A stretch of 64,000 nucleotides of DNA from Ruegeria faecimaris (GCF_900182615.1 NZ_FXTE01000003.1:227424-291423); one strand, 5' to 3'; counted from the stretch's first letter, positions 45,430 through 55,716 are shown. Notes: generated from the sequence alone by a model not told the origin. A program made the numbers and translations.

Positions 45430-46224
45430 ATGGCACAGAATGGCCTAGTTCCAATCAATTTCAACCGTCACAGTCATCAGTATTGGAAGCGTTTCACATC
45501 TTATGACTTTGCAGCTGAACGCACCGAGAGCGTGATCGTGGAAGAAGAGGTGCTCCAGATTGCAGCCACTTTTCCGATTGTGTTTCGCAGGACCGGCCCA
45601 GAAATTGAACCGATTGCTGTATATTCACTTCTTGCTGGTGAACCCTCGCCATTTGTTTCAACAGAAGGGCGTTGGCTGGCCAGCTATATTCCGTCCGAAC
45701 TGCGCAGCCACCCCTTTTCGTGCCGCCGAATGGATAACGGCAGCACCTTTCAGCTGGTGGTAGATGAAGGTTCAGGCCTGTTGACCGAAGAGTGCTCTGA
45801 CAATCCCTTTTTTTCAACTCCGGATACGCTCGGCACTGAATTGAAAGAAGTTCAAAACTTCTTGAAAGCGCGCGCAACCTCTCAGATTAGAACAACCGAA
45901 ATTTGCAAGATGATAGACGCATTTGGGCTGTTTGAGCCCCTGAGCGGCAATTTGGAATTCGGCTCTGCACATAACTGGTTGCAAATCAACTCTGCACGCC
46001 TGGAACAGCTATCGGCAAAACGCAAATTGGAACTGGTCGAAACAAAAGGCTTACGCCTGATCTATGGCCATCAGGCTTCATTATCCAATCTCAGATGGCT
46101 TTTTCAGGCGCAAAAGCAGATTTCCCAGGCCGGTGCATCTGTAAAATACACCGAAAATTCAGAACTTACCGGTTTCATGAATGCATTCGCCCAAGCCCAA
46201 ACCGATGACGTAATCTGGTCCTAA
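45430..46224 (+). CDS. SapC-family protein
   Basis: A 264-residue cytosolic protein of the SapC family ('MAQNGLVPINFNRHSHQYW', 'FPIVFRRTGPEIEPIAVYSLL', 'GRWLASYIPSELRSHPFS'), first described with Caulobacter S-layer genes and found beside type I secretion systems and surface-protein genes. The molecular role is not established; it is not the antimicrobial-peptide ABC permease of the same name. It lies between the adhesin and the TolC-family gene and appears co-transcribed with the exporter. AGAGG precedes ATG 45430. Confidence 0.82.
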   Translation: MAQNGLVPINFNRHSHQYWKRFTSYDFAAERTESVIVEEEVLQIAATFPIVFRRTGPEIEPIAVYSLLAGEPSPFVSTEGRWLASYIPSELRSHPFSCRRMDNGSTFQLVVDEGSGLLTEECSDNPFFSTPDTLGTELKEVQNFLKARATSQIRTTEICKMIDAFGLFEPLSGNLEFGSAHNWLQINSARLEQLSAKRKLELVETKGLRLIYGHQASLSNLRWLFQAQKQISQAGASVKYTENSELTGFMNAFAQAQTDDVIWS

Positions 46225-46241
46225 TGAAGTGTGAATGACAA

Positions 46242-47585
46242 ATGCCCACATGCGGTCGCTTTTTGAGTTTTCTGATTTCTGCTCTCTCTTTCAGCATAGT
46301 ATCGGCCTGTACCCAACCACCTGACATTGCCGGTGTCGAGGCTTCTTTTTCAACCGGGGCCGTGGGTTTCCGCACACATGAACCATCTCAGAAACTGACC
46401 ACCAGTTCCTTTGGCAAGCGCGTACGGCACGCTGTCGAGACCAGCCCCAACCTCGCGCGAACTATGTCCGCGCTGGATGTGGCGGTAGCCAATCACGACG
46501 CGGCAAAAGGGGCCTTTCTTCCGCAGGTTTCACTTGGAATCAACGCCAGATCCGAGCGGGTAGACTCGGACACAGCCGACGTGACCCCTTATCTGCGGAT
46601 CTCACAGCTCGTTTATGACGGGGGGGCCGCATCCGGTGATTTGACTGCTGCAAAAGCACGGGTTTTTGAAAGTCGCGGCGGCCAGTTAACAACAGCCTCG
46701 GCAACCGCTCTGGCTGCGATTGAGGTCTATATAGTGGTCTTGGATTTACGGAAAATCCTGGATATTTCGGTGAAAAATGTGGAAGTCCACCAACAGCTCG
46801 TTCAACAAATTTCCGAGAGGGCTGCATTAGGCGCTGGTTCGAACGCCGATGTATTGACAGCGCGGTCGCGGATGGCCGATGCACGGACGCGACTGGCGGA
46901 TGCAAAAGCCAGAGTGGACCTCGCAGATGCCCGGTTTCGTGAAGTTTTTGGCAGCCCGTCAGGTGATCTTCAACCCCCAGTCAAAGCGCCGACGATCTCA
47001 CAATCGGATCATAGTATCGTAACGGGAAGCCTGCAGATTCGACGTTCGGAAGCGGCCCTGCTTGCCGCCAAGGCAGAACGTTCTGCCGCTTTGGCACGCC
47101 GTCAACCCGGCGTGAATGTTTCGGCATTTGCGGATCGCGATGATAGCAATGACGCAAATTTCGGGGTCGACCTGTCCTTCAATTATGAGCTGGACTCTAC
47201 TGGACAGCGCCGTGCCACCATCACCGCGGCTGAAGCCAAAGTTCGCGAAGCGGAATTCGTTCATCAATCCCTAACGCGAGAAATACAAAGAGAGCTGGAC
47301 ACAATTCGCACTGACCAAATTGCTGGAGCACAACGGCTTAAAGAGGCGCGAATAGCTGCGCAGGCGAATGCTGACAGTGTTGCAGCGGCGCGCGCGCAAT
47401 TCACAATCGGACGACGCAGTCTGATCGAAATCCTTGACGCACAGCGCGACTATGTGAATGCGCAGGAAAGACTTATCCTAGCCGAACAGAACTATTTCCT
47501 GACAGACTACGCAATCCTTAGTTTGACTGGTGACATCCTGGATCTCCTTGGCATTTCAATCAGTTCCGTTGAGGGTTCTCAATGA
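46242..47585 (+). CDS. TolC-family outer-membrane channel lipoprotein
   Basis: A 447-residue outer-membrane efflux protein. The N-terminal signal ends in a lipobox 'SIVSAC'. Two repeated coiled-coil/beta units follow (about 60-230 and 270-435), with typical helix segments such as 'RAALGAGSNADVLTARSRMADARTRL' and 'FTIGRRSLIEILDAQRDYVNAQERL'. It supplies the outer-membrane tunnel for the adjacent LapBC-type exporter and possibly for the PrtDE-type pair, which has none of its own here. It overlaps the following ABC gene by 4 bases. Confidence 0.9.
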   Translation: MPTCGRFLSFLISALSFSIVSACTQPPDIAGVEASFSTGAVGFRTHEPSQKLTTSSFGKRVRHAVETSPNLARTMSALDVAVANHDAAKGAFLPQVSLGINARSERVDSDTADVTPYLRISQLVYDGGAASGDLTAAKARVFESRGGQLTTASATALAAIEVYIVVLDLRKILDISVKNVEVHQQLVQQISERAALGAGSNADVLTARSRMADARTRLADAKARVDLADARFREVFGSPSGDLQPPVKAPTISQSDHSIVTGSLQIRRSEAALLAAKAERSAALARRQPGVNVSAFADRDDSNDANFGVDLSFNYELDSTGQRRATITAAEAKVREAEFVHQSLTREIQRELDTIRTDQIAGAQRLKEARIAAQANADSVAAARAQFTIGRRSLIEILDAQRDYVNAQERLILAEQNYFLTDYAILSLTGDILDLLGISISSVEGSQ

Positions 47586-49729
47586 AACAATTGACACCTG
47601 CCTTCGCAATGCCCGAATTATCGTGCTTTGAAAAATGCCTGATGCACGCTGCGGCCCATCTTGACTGTCCAATCACTTTTGCCGGGATTCTCGCGGCCCA
47701 AACAGGCTCGAACGGAGAGCTTACAATCCGCGATTCATTGGAACTGGCACGGCGTGTTGGGATCCAGGCGGGATACGGAAGAAGGGCTTTGTCAGCTTTT
47801 GACAACACTTTGGTTCCTGCGTTGTTGATTCTTGAAGGGGGAAGATCCGTTGTGTTTCATGGCCGAACCTCAAATGGTCGGGTTCTGATCTATGATCCAG
47901 AGGTTGGTTCGGAAATAGGTGAAATTCAGCAAACCGTTCTATCAGATGTCTATACAGGGTTTGCGATCCTGCTGCGGCGCAATCACCGTGAGGATTTAGC
48001 CACGGGGTCCAGTTCTGCTTCGGGCCACTGGTTTTGGTCCGCTATGACGGCAAATCGTTGGTCTTACACTCAGGTTGCGCTTGCGGCGGCGTTGGCAAAT
48101 CTGCTTGGTCTATCTACCTCGGTCTTTATCATGGTCGTCTATGACCGTGTTTTGCCAAACGAAGCCACAGAATCTCTGATTGCTTTGACAGCAGGTGTTG
48201 GGATCGCGCTGCTTTTTGATTTCGTGCTCAAACTCCTGCGGGCAGGATTCATAGATCGGGCTGGCCAGAAAGCAGATATTTCGATGGGCCGTAGAGTCTT
48301 TGACCAGGTCCTCAACATTCGCATGAAGGCGCGCACAGGTTCGACAGGGGCCATGGCCAGCACCATTCGTGAATTTGAGACACTCCGTGAGTTTTTCACA
48401 TCCGCCACCTTGGTGGCAGTCGTGGATCTACCCTTCATAGCATTGTTTATCTTTGTCATTTACTTGGTCGGTGGCCCGCTTGCACTTGTTCCAGCTCTGG
48501 CTGTGCCTGTCGTTTTGCTAGCAGGCATCATCGTGCAACCTATACTTTCTCGTCTTGCCGAGAAAAGCTTCATCGATGGTCAATCCAAGCAATCGGTTCT
48601 GGTCGAAACTGTAACCGGGTTGGAGACCATAAAAACGACAGCGGCGGCCCGGCCAATGAGGTCGCGGTGGGAGGCTGCCATACAGCTTCAGTCATCACAT
48701 AGCGCGCGCAGCAGGGCAGTGACTCAATTTGCCTTGAATCTGACCGGATTTACCCAACAGGCCGCCCAGGTCCTTATCGTTTTCTACGGTGTTTTTCTTG
48801 TGATGGATGGTCAGGCAAGCATGGGCGCGCTTGTTGCTTCGGTCATGTTGACCGGGCGGGCTCTTGCGCCACTTGGGCAACTGGCACAGACCCTGACACG
48901 GGTTAATCAGGCCCGAAATGCCTATCAAAACCTTAATGCCTTAATGCAGGCCGACAGTGAACGCCCCGAAGGGCGGAGCTGGATCAGTCGCGATCGCTTT
49001 GAAGGGAGATTAACCTTCGAAAATATCCAGTTTGCTTATCCCGAAAAACACGACAACGTCTTGTCCGGTGTTTCATTCACCATCTCGCCCGGAGAGAAGG
49101 TTGCAATCCTTGGTCCGATCGGCTCGGGGAAAAGCACGGTCGCGCGGCTAATGCTTGGCTTGTACGATCCAGACGCCGGGTCTGTTCAATTGGATGGGGT
49201 CGATATCAGACAAATTGATCCAGGTGATTTGCGACGCAATATCGGCTCTGTTCTGCAAGATATTTGGCTGTTTTCCGGGTCAATCCGCGACAATATCAAA
49301 AGCGGCGCAATCAGGCCAAGGGATGAGGACCTGATTTGGGCGGGGCAAGTCGCTGGGGTCGAGGATTTTGTCTCTCGCCATCCCGGAGGCTATGACCAAA
49401 ATCTGGCAGAGCGCGGTGAGGGATTGTCAGGGGGACAACGGCAGGCCATCGCCTTGGCCAGAGCCTTGATTGATAAACCTCCGGTTCTTCTTCTGGACGA
49501 GCCAACAAGTGCCATGGACGTCAAAACCGAAGCTGAGGTCATACAGCGGCTCAAAAAGGCGACCCCCGACACAACTATGCTGATCGTAACCCATCGAACC
49601 AGCCTATTGGAACTTGTCGATAGGGTTATCGTCATAGAGGGCGGCAAAGTACGGGTAGATGGACCAAAAAGCATACTGTCACAGCATTCCGGAAAGCAAC
49701 GGAGGCATCTGAATGTCGCAGCATCATGA
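47582..49729 (+). CDS. Type I secretion ABC exporter, LapB type
   Basis: A 715-residue ABC exporter with a C39-peptidase-like N-terminal domain (about 1-135). The catalytic Q/D-C-G signature of true C39 peptidases is missing ('ELSCFEKCLMHAAAH'), so it is a peptidase-like recognition domain of the LapB/HlyB kind. About six helices follow ('LGLSTSVFIMVVYDRVLPNEATESL'). The ATPase has Walker A 'GPIGSGKS' (about 511), signature 'LSGGQRQ' (about 614) and 'LLLDEPTSAMD'. It lies in a TolC-LapB-LapC operon with overlaps on both sides. The large adhesin upstream is its expected substrate. Confidence 0.93.
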   Translation: MKQLTPAFAMPELSCFEKCLMHAAAHLDCPITFAGILAAQTGSNGELTIRDSLELARRVGIQAGYGRRALSAFDNTLVPALLILEGGRSVVFHGRTSNGRVLIYDPEVGSEIGEIQQTVLSDVYTGFAILLRRNHREDLATGSSSASGHWFWSAMTANRWSYTQVALAAALANLLGLSTSVFIMVVYDRVLPNEATESLIALTAGVGIALLFDFVLKLLRAGFIDRAGQKADISMGRRVFDQVLNIRMKARTGSTGAMASTIREFETLREFFTSATLVAVVDLPFIALFIFVIYLVGGPLALVPALAVPVVLLAGIIVQPILSRLAEKSFIDGQSKQSVLVETVTGLETIKTTAAARPMRSRWEAAIQLQSSHSARSRAVTQFALNLTGFTQQAAQVLIVFYGVFLVMDGQASMGALVASVMLTGRALAPLGQLAQTLTRVNQARNAYQNLNALMQADSERPEGRSWISRDRFEGRLTFENIQFAYPEKHDNVLSGVSFTISPGEKVAILGPIGSGKSTVARLMLGLYDPDAGSVQLDGVDIRQIDPGDLRRNIGSVLQDIWLFSGSIRDNIKSGAIRPRDEDLIWAGQVAGVEDFVSRHPGGYDQNLAERGEGLSGGQRQAIALARALIDKPPVLLLDEPTSAMDVKTEAEVIQRLKKATPDTTMLIVTHRTSLLELVDRVIVIEGGKVRVDGPKSILSQHSGKQRRHLNVAAS

Positions 49730-51023
49730 CCTAGCCTCGCTTGCCCGGGAAATGCGAGGCGGGTCACCGGTCAGGAGTTCATTGCTTCTCTTGGTAATCC
49801 TGACTTTCCTGGCGACAGCAGCGTTTTGGGCCCATTTCACTGAACTTGATGATGTCACCCGTGTAGAAGGCCGCATCGTGCCGTCGGCGGATGTTCAGAT
49901 GATTGAAGCTACGGAGTCCGGCATTCTGCAGTCATTGAATGTCCGAGAAGGCGAGGTTGTTGAAAAGGGGAAGTTGCTGATGGAGTTCGATACCACCCAA
50001 ATCGACAGCAAGCTCAGCCAAGAGGAACAGCGTGCATATGGCTTGAGAGCCCGATCCCAGCGCCTGCAAGCTGAGATAGACGGGACCGAGCTGACATTTG
50101 ATACGATCCTGATCCAAGGTGCGCCGACTGTTGTTCAGTCTGAGACAGCTCTGTTTCAAGGCCGGCGATCAGAGTTGCAGGCAGAAATCTCAATTCTGAT
50201 GAGCCAACGGGAACAGCGGTTAAGAGAATACGAAGAAGGGCTTGTCGATACGGTGACCGCGTCCGAGACTTTGAAAGTTCTGGCCGAGGAACGGGCAATC
50301 ATTACCCCCCTAGTAGAACAGCAGATGGAACCCGCCACGACACTATTGTCATTGCGACGCAGCGAGGCTGAGTGGCAAGGCCGCCGGACCAGGGCTGAAG
50401 CCGCTACCAACCGTCTGAAGACAGGATTGGAGGAAATTGATGATCGGGTTCGGGCGACACAAAGCAGGTTTCGAAGCGCGGCTTTGACCGAACTTGCATT
50501 GGCAACTGCGGAACTGGCTACTCTGGAACCATCACTGCCAGCCTTACGAAACAGAGCGGAACAAGCGCAGATCAGGTCGCCGGTACGCGGCATCGTAAAT
50601 CGCATTCACCGCACGACCATAGGCGGTATGGCACGGAGCGGTGAGGAACTGATCGAAATTGTACCGCTGGATGAGTCTTTGTTGGTCGAAGCCTATGTCC
50701 GCCCTGAAGACATCGCATTTTTGCACCCTGAACAGTTGGTTCGGATCAAGATTACTGCCTATGATTTTGCTCGATACGGGGCCTTGGACGGGCAAATTAT
50801 CCGTATCGGGGCTGATACCGTGACGCGATCTGAGCGGGACGATGAAGAAGTTTTTGTCGTGGAAATCCGGACCAACCACTCGATGTTGGATGGGAACGGG
50901 GTAGCGGTTGAAATTATTCCCGGCATGATTGCCGAGGTGGATATTCTTGCGGGCAAGAAAACCGTTTTGGACTACCTGCTGCAGCCGATTGTCAAAGTCA
51001 AAGATCAGGCTCTTCGTGAGTAG
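49713..51023 (+). CDS. HlyD-family membrane fusion protein, LapC type
   Basis: A 436-residue periplasmic adaptor. It overlaps the ABC gene by 17 bases and has its own GGAGG site. One membrane helix (about 24-44) is followed by a lipoyl half ('RVEGRIVPSADVQMIEATESG', 'VREGEVVEKGKLLMEFD'), a coiled-coil region (about 90-270) and the segment 'AQIRSPVRGIVNRIHRTTIGG' with a beta-barrel domain. It bridges the LapB-type exporter to the TolC-family channel. Confidence 0.93.
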   Translation: MSQHHDLASLAREMRGGSPVRSSLLLLVILTFLATAAFWAHFTELDDVTRVEGRIVPSADVQMIEATESGILQSLNVREGEVVEKGKLLMEFDTTQIDSKLSQEEQRAYGLRARSQRLQAEIDGTELTFDTILIQGAPTVVQSETALFQGRRSELQAEISILMSQREQRLREYEEGLVDTVTASETLKVLAEERAIITPLVEQQMEPATTLLSLRRSEAEWQGRRTRAEAATNRLKTGLEEIDDRVRATQSRFRSAALTELALATAELATLEPSLPALRNRAEQAQIRSPVRGIVNRIHRTTIGGMARSGEELIEIVPLDESLLVEAYVRPEDIAFLHPEQLVRIKITAYDFARYGALDGQIIRIGADTVTRSERDDEEVFVVEIRTNHSMLDGNGVAVEIIPGMIAEVDILAGKKTVLDYLLQPIVKVKDQALRE

Positions 51024-51100
51024 TAATTGACCGGGCCAACGCCCATTACTTCTCGATGCCGTTCAGAATCTATGTGGGGCCCCGCCCATTCGGACTGAGC

Positions 51101-52867
51101 TTAGGATCCCGGAAGCTTGAATTGCTGGTCAAACAGTTGGCGGAACGTCCCGTTATGTTCGATTAGCGCATCAAGGTTGCCTTGTTCGATAACTTCACCG
51201 TCTTGAACAACCATAATGGTATCTGCCTGAAGCACAGTTGACAGCCGGTGTGCGATTACAATGGTTGTTACATTCTCGGTCAACTTGTCCAGCGCAGCCT
51301 TAACAAGCGCCTCAGATTCCGCATCCAAAGCACTGGTGGCTTCATCCAAAAGCAAAATCTCGGCATTGCGTAGAATTGCCCGCGCGATCGCCAGACGCTG
51401 TTTTTGACCTCCAGAAAGAAACGCGCCGTTTTCGCCTACCTGCGTATCGTACCCATTTGGCAGTTGTGAGATGAACACATCAGCATGGGCAGCCTTTGCG
51501 GCCTCAATCACCTCTTCATCGGTGGCACCAGGTCGCGCAAAACGAAGGTTCTCCATCACGGTTGTCGAGAACAGGAACGTGTCTTGGCCCACATAGGAGA
51601 TCTTCCGGCGCAAAGAGGCAAAACTTACATCGACAAGGTTTTGGCCATCGATTTCGACCTTGCCCTGATCGGGATCATAAAACCGCATGATCAACCCAAA
51701 AATCGTGGACTTGCCACCACCGGACTGACCCACCAGAGCTGTCGTCTTGCCTGCCTCGAAGGTCAGGTTCATATCTCGGATTACTTTTTGCTCACCCTGA
51801 TAGCCGAACGTCACGTTGTTTAGACGGATTTCACCCGGGCCGGATTTCAGCTTTTCAGGGTTCACGCTTTCGACCATCGGGTCTTCCTGATCGAGCAGCT
51901 CGAACATCATCCCCACTGGTACCAGGGCCGTTTCAATCACGACCCGCATTTTTGACAGGCGTTTGGCGGGTTCATAAGCCATCAAAAGGGCTGTGATGAA
52001 TGACATCAGCTGACCTGCCGAAGTCGGTTCGCCGCCGGTAATATCAAGGGTACTGATGATCAGAACACCCGCAATCGCGACACCGGCCAGAAGCTCCATC
52101 AACGGGCTGGCAATCGACTGCAATCTGGAAATTGAGTTCGCCCGTTTTTCAACCGACCTGATCGCCCCATTCATACGGTCAGTCATGTTGTCTTCCAAAG
52201 CAAAGACCTTGATGACCCGAATGCCCGCAGATGTTTCCTGCAGAACCTTGATGATTTCAGACAGCGCCTTCATTTCTGACTGCATGATCGACCGCACACC
52301 TTTGAGGATGTAACGCACACTCAAAAGCGCAACAGGACCCACAAAGAAGAACAGAATTGACAGTACAGGTTCCTGGTAAATCATCACGAAGATGAGGCCG
52401 ACCAATGTCAGGGCATCACGAACGAAGCTGGTCACCATGACGTCGATAAGCCGCCGCGCGGCCTGAGCGCCATGAGTTACGCGCATAAGAAGGTTGGACG
52501 ATTCTGTTTCAGCAAAGAAACCAACACCGCGTTTCAGCAGCTTATTGTAAAGCCTTTCCTGTTGCACCGCGATGATCCGGTTGCCCGCACGCGCCAGAAA
52601 GATTGACTGGATATAAGAGGCGACAGCCTTACTCAAAAACAAGCCGACGACCGCTGCGGCAATCAGGTAGACTTGCGACTTCATCTCAGGCGTGGTCATC
52701 GCATTGACGATGTTCTCCATCATCCATGCGGTTCCCGCAGTTGTTGCTGCGACGACAATCATCGCCACCATGGCAACACCGTACAACCAACCCTGCTTTC
52801 GGAGACTTTCACTCAAAAGTCGACCGAGATGGCTGGATCGCCAGTTCGCTAAGGTCTCTTTGATCAT
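51101..52867 (-). CDS. MsbA-like ABC exporter
   Basis: A 588-residue half-transporter with six membrane helices (about 20-310) and an ATPase with Walker A 'VGQSGGGKS' (about 378), Q-loop 'SYVGQDTFLF', signature 'LSGGQKQRLAIARA' (about 483) and 'LLLDEATSALD'. It resembles lipid A/multidrug exporters of the MsbA/PglK type. ATG 52867 with GGAG 6 bases upstream is preferred over a TTG 12 bases earlier. The gene is a single unit between the secretion locus and the two-component pair; the substrate (lipid, saccharide or drug) cannot be told. Confidence 0.9.
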   Translation of the reverse strand: MIKETLANWRSSHLGRLLSESLRKQGWLYGVAMVAMIVVAATTAGTAWMMENIVNAMTTPEMKSQVYLIAAAVVGLFLSKAVASYIQSIFLARAGNRIIAVQQERLYNKLLKRGVGFFAETESSNLLMRVTHGAQAARRLIDVMVTSFVRDALTLVGLIFVMIYQEPVLSILFFFVGPVALLSVRYILKGVRSIMQSEMKALSEIIKVLQETSAGIRVIKVFALEDNMTDRMNGAIRSVEKRANSISRLQSIASPLMELLAGVAIAGVLIISTLDITGGEPTSAGQLMSFITALLMAYEPAKRLSKMRVVIETALVPVGMMFELLDQEDPMVESVNPEKLKSGPGEIRLNNVTFGYQGEQKVIRDMNLTFEAGKTTALVGQSGGGKSTIFGLIMRFYDPDQGKVEIDGQNLVDVSFASLRRKISYVGQDTFLFSTTVMENLRFARPGATDEEVIEAAKAAHADVFISQLPNGYDTQVGENGAFLSGGQKQRLAIARAILRNAEILLLDEATSALDAESEALVKAALDKLTENVTTIVIAHRLSTVLQADTIMVVQDGEVIEQGNLDALIEHNGTFRQLFDQQFKLPGS

Positions 52868-53119
52868 TTTACGCTCCAAAACCTTTTCGAATTCGATATC
52901 TGATCACGTTTCAACCCAAGTTAGCCTTAGCCAAAGAACCGCGCGGTTGTGTTAGTTATGCCTGACTGTGCCGAGAATCCAGTGCCTGCCGACAGATTAT
53001 CAACACGCGACCGACAATAACGGGGTGGCGACCGCAATATCTACTTTAGCGCCCCTACGTTCCGACAGCTTATGAGCCCGTTTCACACCGAACGCCAGAT
53101 GCACCCAGCTTCGTCATCA

Positions 53120-53824
53120 TCATCGCCAGGCGACGTCGCCCAAAAAGATGTACCCTGCCCCATAGATGGTTTTAATCAATCGCGGGTTCTTGGGGTCCTC
53201 GCCCAGTTTTGTTCGCAATCGGGATATTCGCACGTCCATGGCCCGGTCAAAGCTGTCGCCCGCGCCTCCCCCGAGCGCTTCTTGCATCTGCGACCGGCTG
53301 ATCAACCGTTTAGGACTATCTAGAAACAGACGTAACACCTCGGCCTCGGCGTGGCTGAACGGCGTTTCTGATCCGGAACCGTCTTCAAGAACGTAGCGGT
53401 CGAAATACGCGGTCCAGCCGTTGAATTCTGCGATCTCTGACTGAGGAGCTGGTGCCCGCGATGATCGAAGCCGCGCCCGGATACGAGCGACCACTTCGGC
53501 TGGATCAAAGGGTTTGGTGATGTAGTCATCCGCGCCAAGCTCCAATCCGGTGACACGATCCTGTACCTGTGCCCGCCCCGAAATAATGATGACTGCGGCA
53601 CCTTGTTCCAAAGCCAGGCGATGAACAAGTGCCAAGCCGTCTGTGTCCGGCAAAGACAGGTCGACCAGACACACATCGGGCACCACTCTTTTCAACGATG
53701 CTTCAAATTCACGAGCACGGGAAAAACTTTGAGTGCGGAACCCCGCCTCTTCCAGTGTGTCGGTCAGGATACGACGTATCTCAGGCTCATCATCTAAGAT
53801 GGTTACCAGCGGTTGGTTCATCAT
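53120..53824 (-). CDS. OmpR-family response regulator
   Basis: A 234-residue transcription factor with receiver domain (phospho-acceptor Asp55 in 'VDLSLPDTDGL', conserved Lys in 'YITKPFDP') and a C-terminal winged-helix DNA-binding domain ('HAEAEVLRLFLDSPKRLISRS', 'RISRLRTKLGEDP', 'IKTIYGAGYIF'). The start overlaps the hybrid kinase stop by 4 bases, so the kinase is its probable partner. Three in-frame stops (TGATGATGA) end the gene. Confidence 0.95.
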   Translation of the reverse strand: MMNQPLVTILDDEPEIRRILTDTLEEAGFRTQSFSRAREFEASLKRVVPDVCLVDLSLPDTDGLALVHRLALEQGAAVIIISGRAQVQDRVTGLELGADDYITKPFDPAEVVARIRARLRSSRAPAPQSEIAEFNGWTAYFDRYVLEDGSGSETPFSHAEAEVLRLFLDSPKRLISRSQMQEALGGGAGDSFDRAMDVRISRLRTKLGEDPKNPRLIKTIYGAGYIFLGDVAWR

Positions 53825-55716
53825 GCGGCCTCATTTCGGATTAAGGCAGTAAGCTGCGCTTGTGTGAACGGTTTGCGCAGAACTGGTGCCAAAGCCAGTG
53901 CCTGACGATGCAGCGGGTCGGAATAAGGCAGCGATGTCATTAGAATACACGGCAAGTCAGGGTTCACTTTCTGCAAAAGGTCAAGCCCCGTCTCTGGTCC
54001 TTCCAGCCGAATGTCGGACAATATCAATGCAATGTCTTCGATCTGGTTCACTAATGAAAGCGCCTCATCGGTTGAGGTCGCCTCAATCACGGTGAACCCC
54101 ATCTCCACAAGCATATCACGGAAATTCCGACGAAGTTGGCTGCTGTCTTCAACCAACAGAACCAGCCCTTCCAGCGCAGGCGGCGCGGCGCGGTATGGTA
54201 ACCGAAGAACCACCATGGCGCCGCTTGGTGTATTGCGCAGGCTCAGATTTCCGCCGGTCAATTTGACCGTATCGTAAACCATGGGCAAACCCAAACCCGA
54301 TCCCTTATCACCCTTTGTGGTGAAGAAAGGATTGAGTGCTTTTCCAAGCGCTTCTTCCGAAAAGCCCGGCCCTGTGTCCGAGACGGAAATCTCGATCCAG
54401 GTTCCACCAATCGTATGCGCGCTGATCGTGATCTGACCTGTTTCTCCGCACGCATCTCGCGCATTCAGCACCAGATTCAGGATGGCGTCCTGCATCATCC
54501 CCTGATCCAACATAAGTGCCACATCCGGCAATGTATTCACGACCGAAAGCCCCATGCCACGCGGCAGTGACGGCGTGGCGAGAATACGCAAATCCTCGAG
54601 GAGAGCACGCATATCCGTGGCTTTGGGTTGCGGCGTTCGGTTGCCGGTCATGCCTGCTATGCGGTTCAGCAACTGCCCGCCGCGTTTAGCAGTCTGGCGC
54701 GTGGCGGCCACCAGCTTTTGTGCGCCTTCCGGCAGGTCCATTTTATCAAGCTTGCCCTGCATCCCCAGTATAATTGTCAGCAAGTTTGAGAAATCATGCG
54801 CAAGACCGCTTGTCATTTGCGCCGCCATTTCCCGGCGGCGTGTTTGTTGCAGGGCCACACGGGCTTGCGTTTCTTCAGTGATGTCGACTGACATCACATA
54901 GACACCGCCTTCGCTGTCGGGCGTGAACGAAACACGGATTCGACGTGAATCCTGACCCTCTGTGAATTCAAATACCGTGGCTTCCCCGTCGTAGGCACGG
55001 TTCAGGTTCTGTTCGATCCGCGCAAATGCGGCCGGTCCCAAAGCGTCAGAAATATGCATCCCAAGAATTTCAGAGGGACGGCCGGGCAAAACCGAACTGA
55101 GCTTGCGATTGGAATAATCGTACCGCCCATCGGCATCCAGATGCGCAATATGCGCTGGCATCATTTCGGTTGTCATCCGGGTACGGGCTTCGATTTCGGT
55201 TAACTGACGTTTTGCCTCTTCCAAAGCCGAAATGGTCGACGCTAGCTTTCTGTTGGTCGCTGCCAATTCCTCGGCCCGGGTCAACAATTCGTCCGACAAT
55301 TCTTCGGAACGCGCCCGCAATAGCGCTTCGGCCTGTTTGGTATCTGTGATGTCGGTATAGACCGTTACCCATCCGCCGTTGGGCAGCGGTGCACCCTCGA
55401 CCGAGATCACCTGCCCATTCGCCCTGACGCGCTCAATATAGTGCGGTTCAAAAGTGAGGGCCTGACTGACCCTATGTGCGACGATGTCCTCGACAACCTC
55501 ATCATGGCCATACTCGCCGATGCTCGCCAGAAAATGTATTGTGTCACGGAACAACGCACCCGGCCGGACCAGATCATCCGGAAGGTCGAACATCACCTGA
55601 AAAGGCCGGTTGCAAAGCACAAGCCGCAACTGACTGTCGTAGATCGACAACGCCTGACCGATCAGATTCAGCCCAGCTGTCGTCATTGCCTTTATCTGGT
55701 TATCTGTGATGTTCAA
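53821..55716 (-). CDS. PAS hybrid histidine kinase
   Basis: A 631-residue soluble sensor kinase with no membrane helix. It has a PAS-7-type domain (about 15-125), coiled coil (130-180), second PAS (about 180-285), HisKA with His307 ('SGLAHDFSNLLTIILGM'), HATPase with N-box 'NLVLNARDA' and 'DTGPGF', 'GSGLGLPMVYD', then a C-terminal receiver (Asp568, 'LILSDIRLEG'). The start is TTG 55716, with a strong GAGGGGG site just upstream. The domain order suggests redox, oxygen or small-ligand sensing in the cytosol with phosphorelay to the regulator that overlaps it. Its targets are not visible. Confidence 0.92.
   Translation of the reverse strand: MNITDNQIKAMTTAGLNLIGQALSIYDSQLRLVLCNRPFQVMFDLPDDLVRPGALFRDTIHFLASIGEYGHDEVVEDIVAHRVSQALTFEPHYIERVRANGQVISVEGAPLPNGGWVTVYTDITDTKQAEALLRARSEELSDELLTRAEELAATNRKLASTISALEEAKRQLTEIEARTRMTTEMMPAHIAHLDADGRYDYSNRKLSSVLPGRPSEILGMHISDALGPAAFARIEQNLNRAYDGEATVFEFTEGQDSRRIRVSFTPDSEGGVYVMSVDITEETQARVALQQTRRREMAAQMTSGLAHDFSNLLTIILGMQGKLDKMDLPEGAQKLVAATRQTAKRGGQLLNRIAGMTGNRTPQPKATDMRALLEDLRILATPSLPRGMGLSVVNTLPDVALMLDQGMMQDAILNLVLNARDACGETGQITISAHTIGGTWIEISVSDTGPGFSEEALGKALNPFFTTKGDKGSGLGLPMVYDTVKLTGGNLSLRNTPSGAMVVLRLPYRAAPPALEGLVLLVEDSSQLRRNFRDMLVEMGFTVIEATSTDEALSLVNQIEDIALILSDIRLEGPETGLDLLQKVNPDLPCILMTSLPYSDPLHRQALALAPVLRKPFTQAQLTALIRNEAA

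Noticed and set aside
45430..46224. SapC as the antimicrobial-peptide ABC permease of enterobacteria
   Set aside because: The protein has no membrane helices and shows the SapC motifs of the S-layer-associated family instead.
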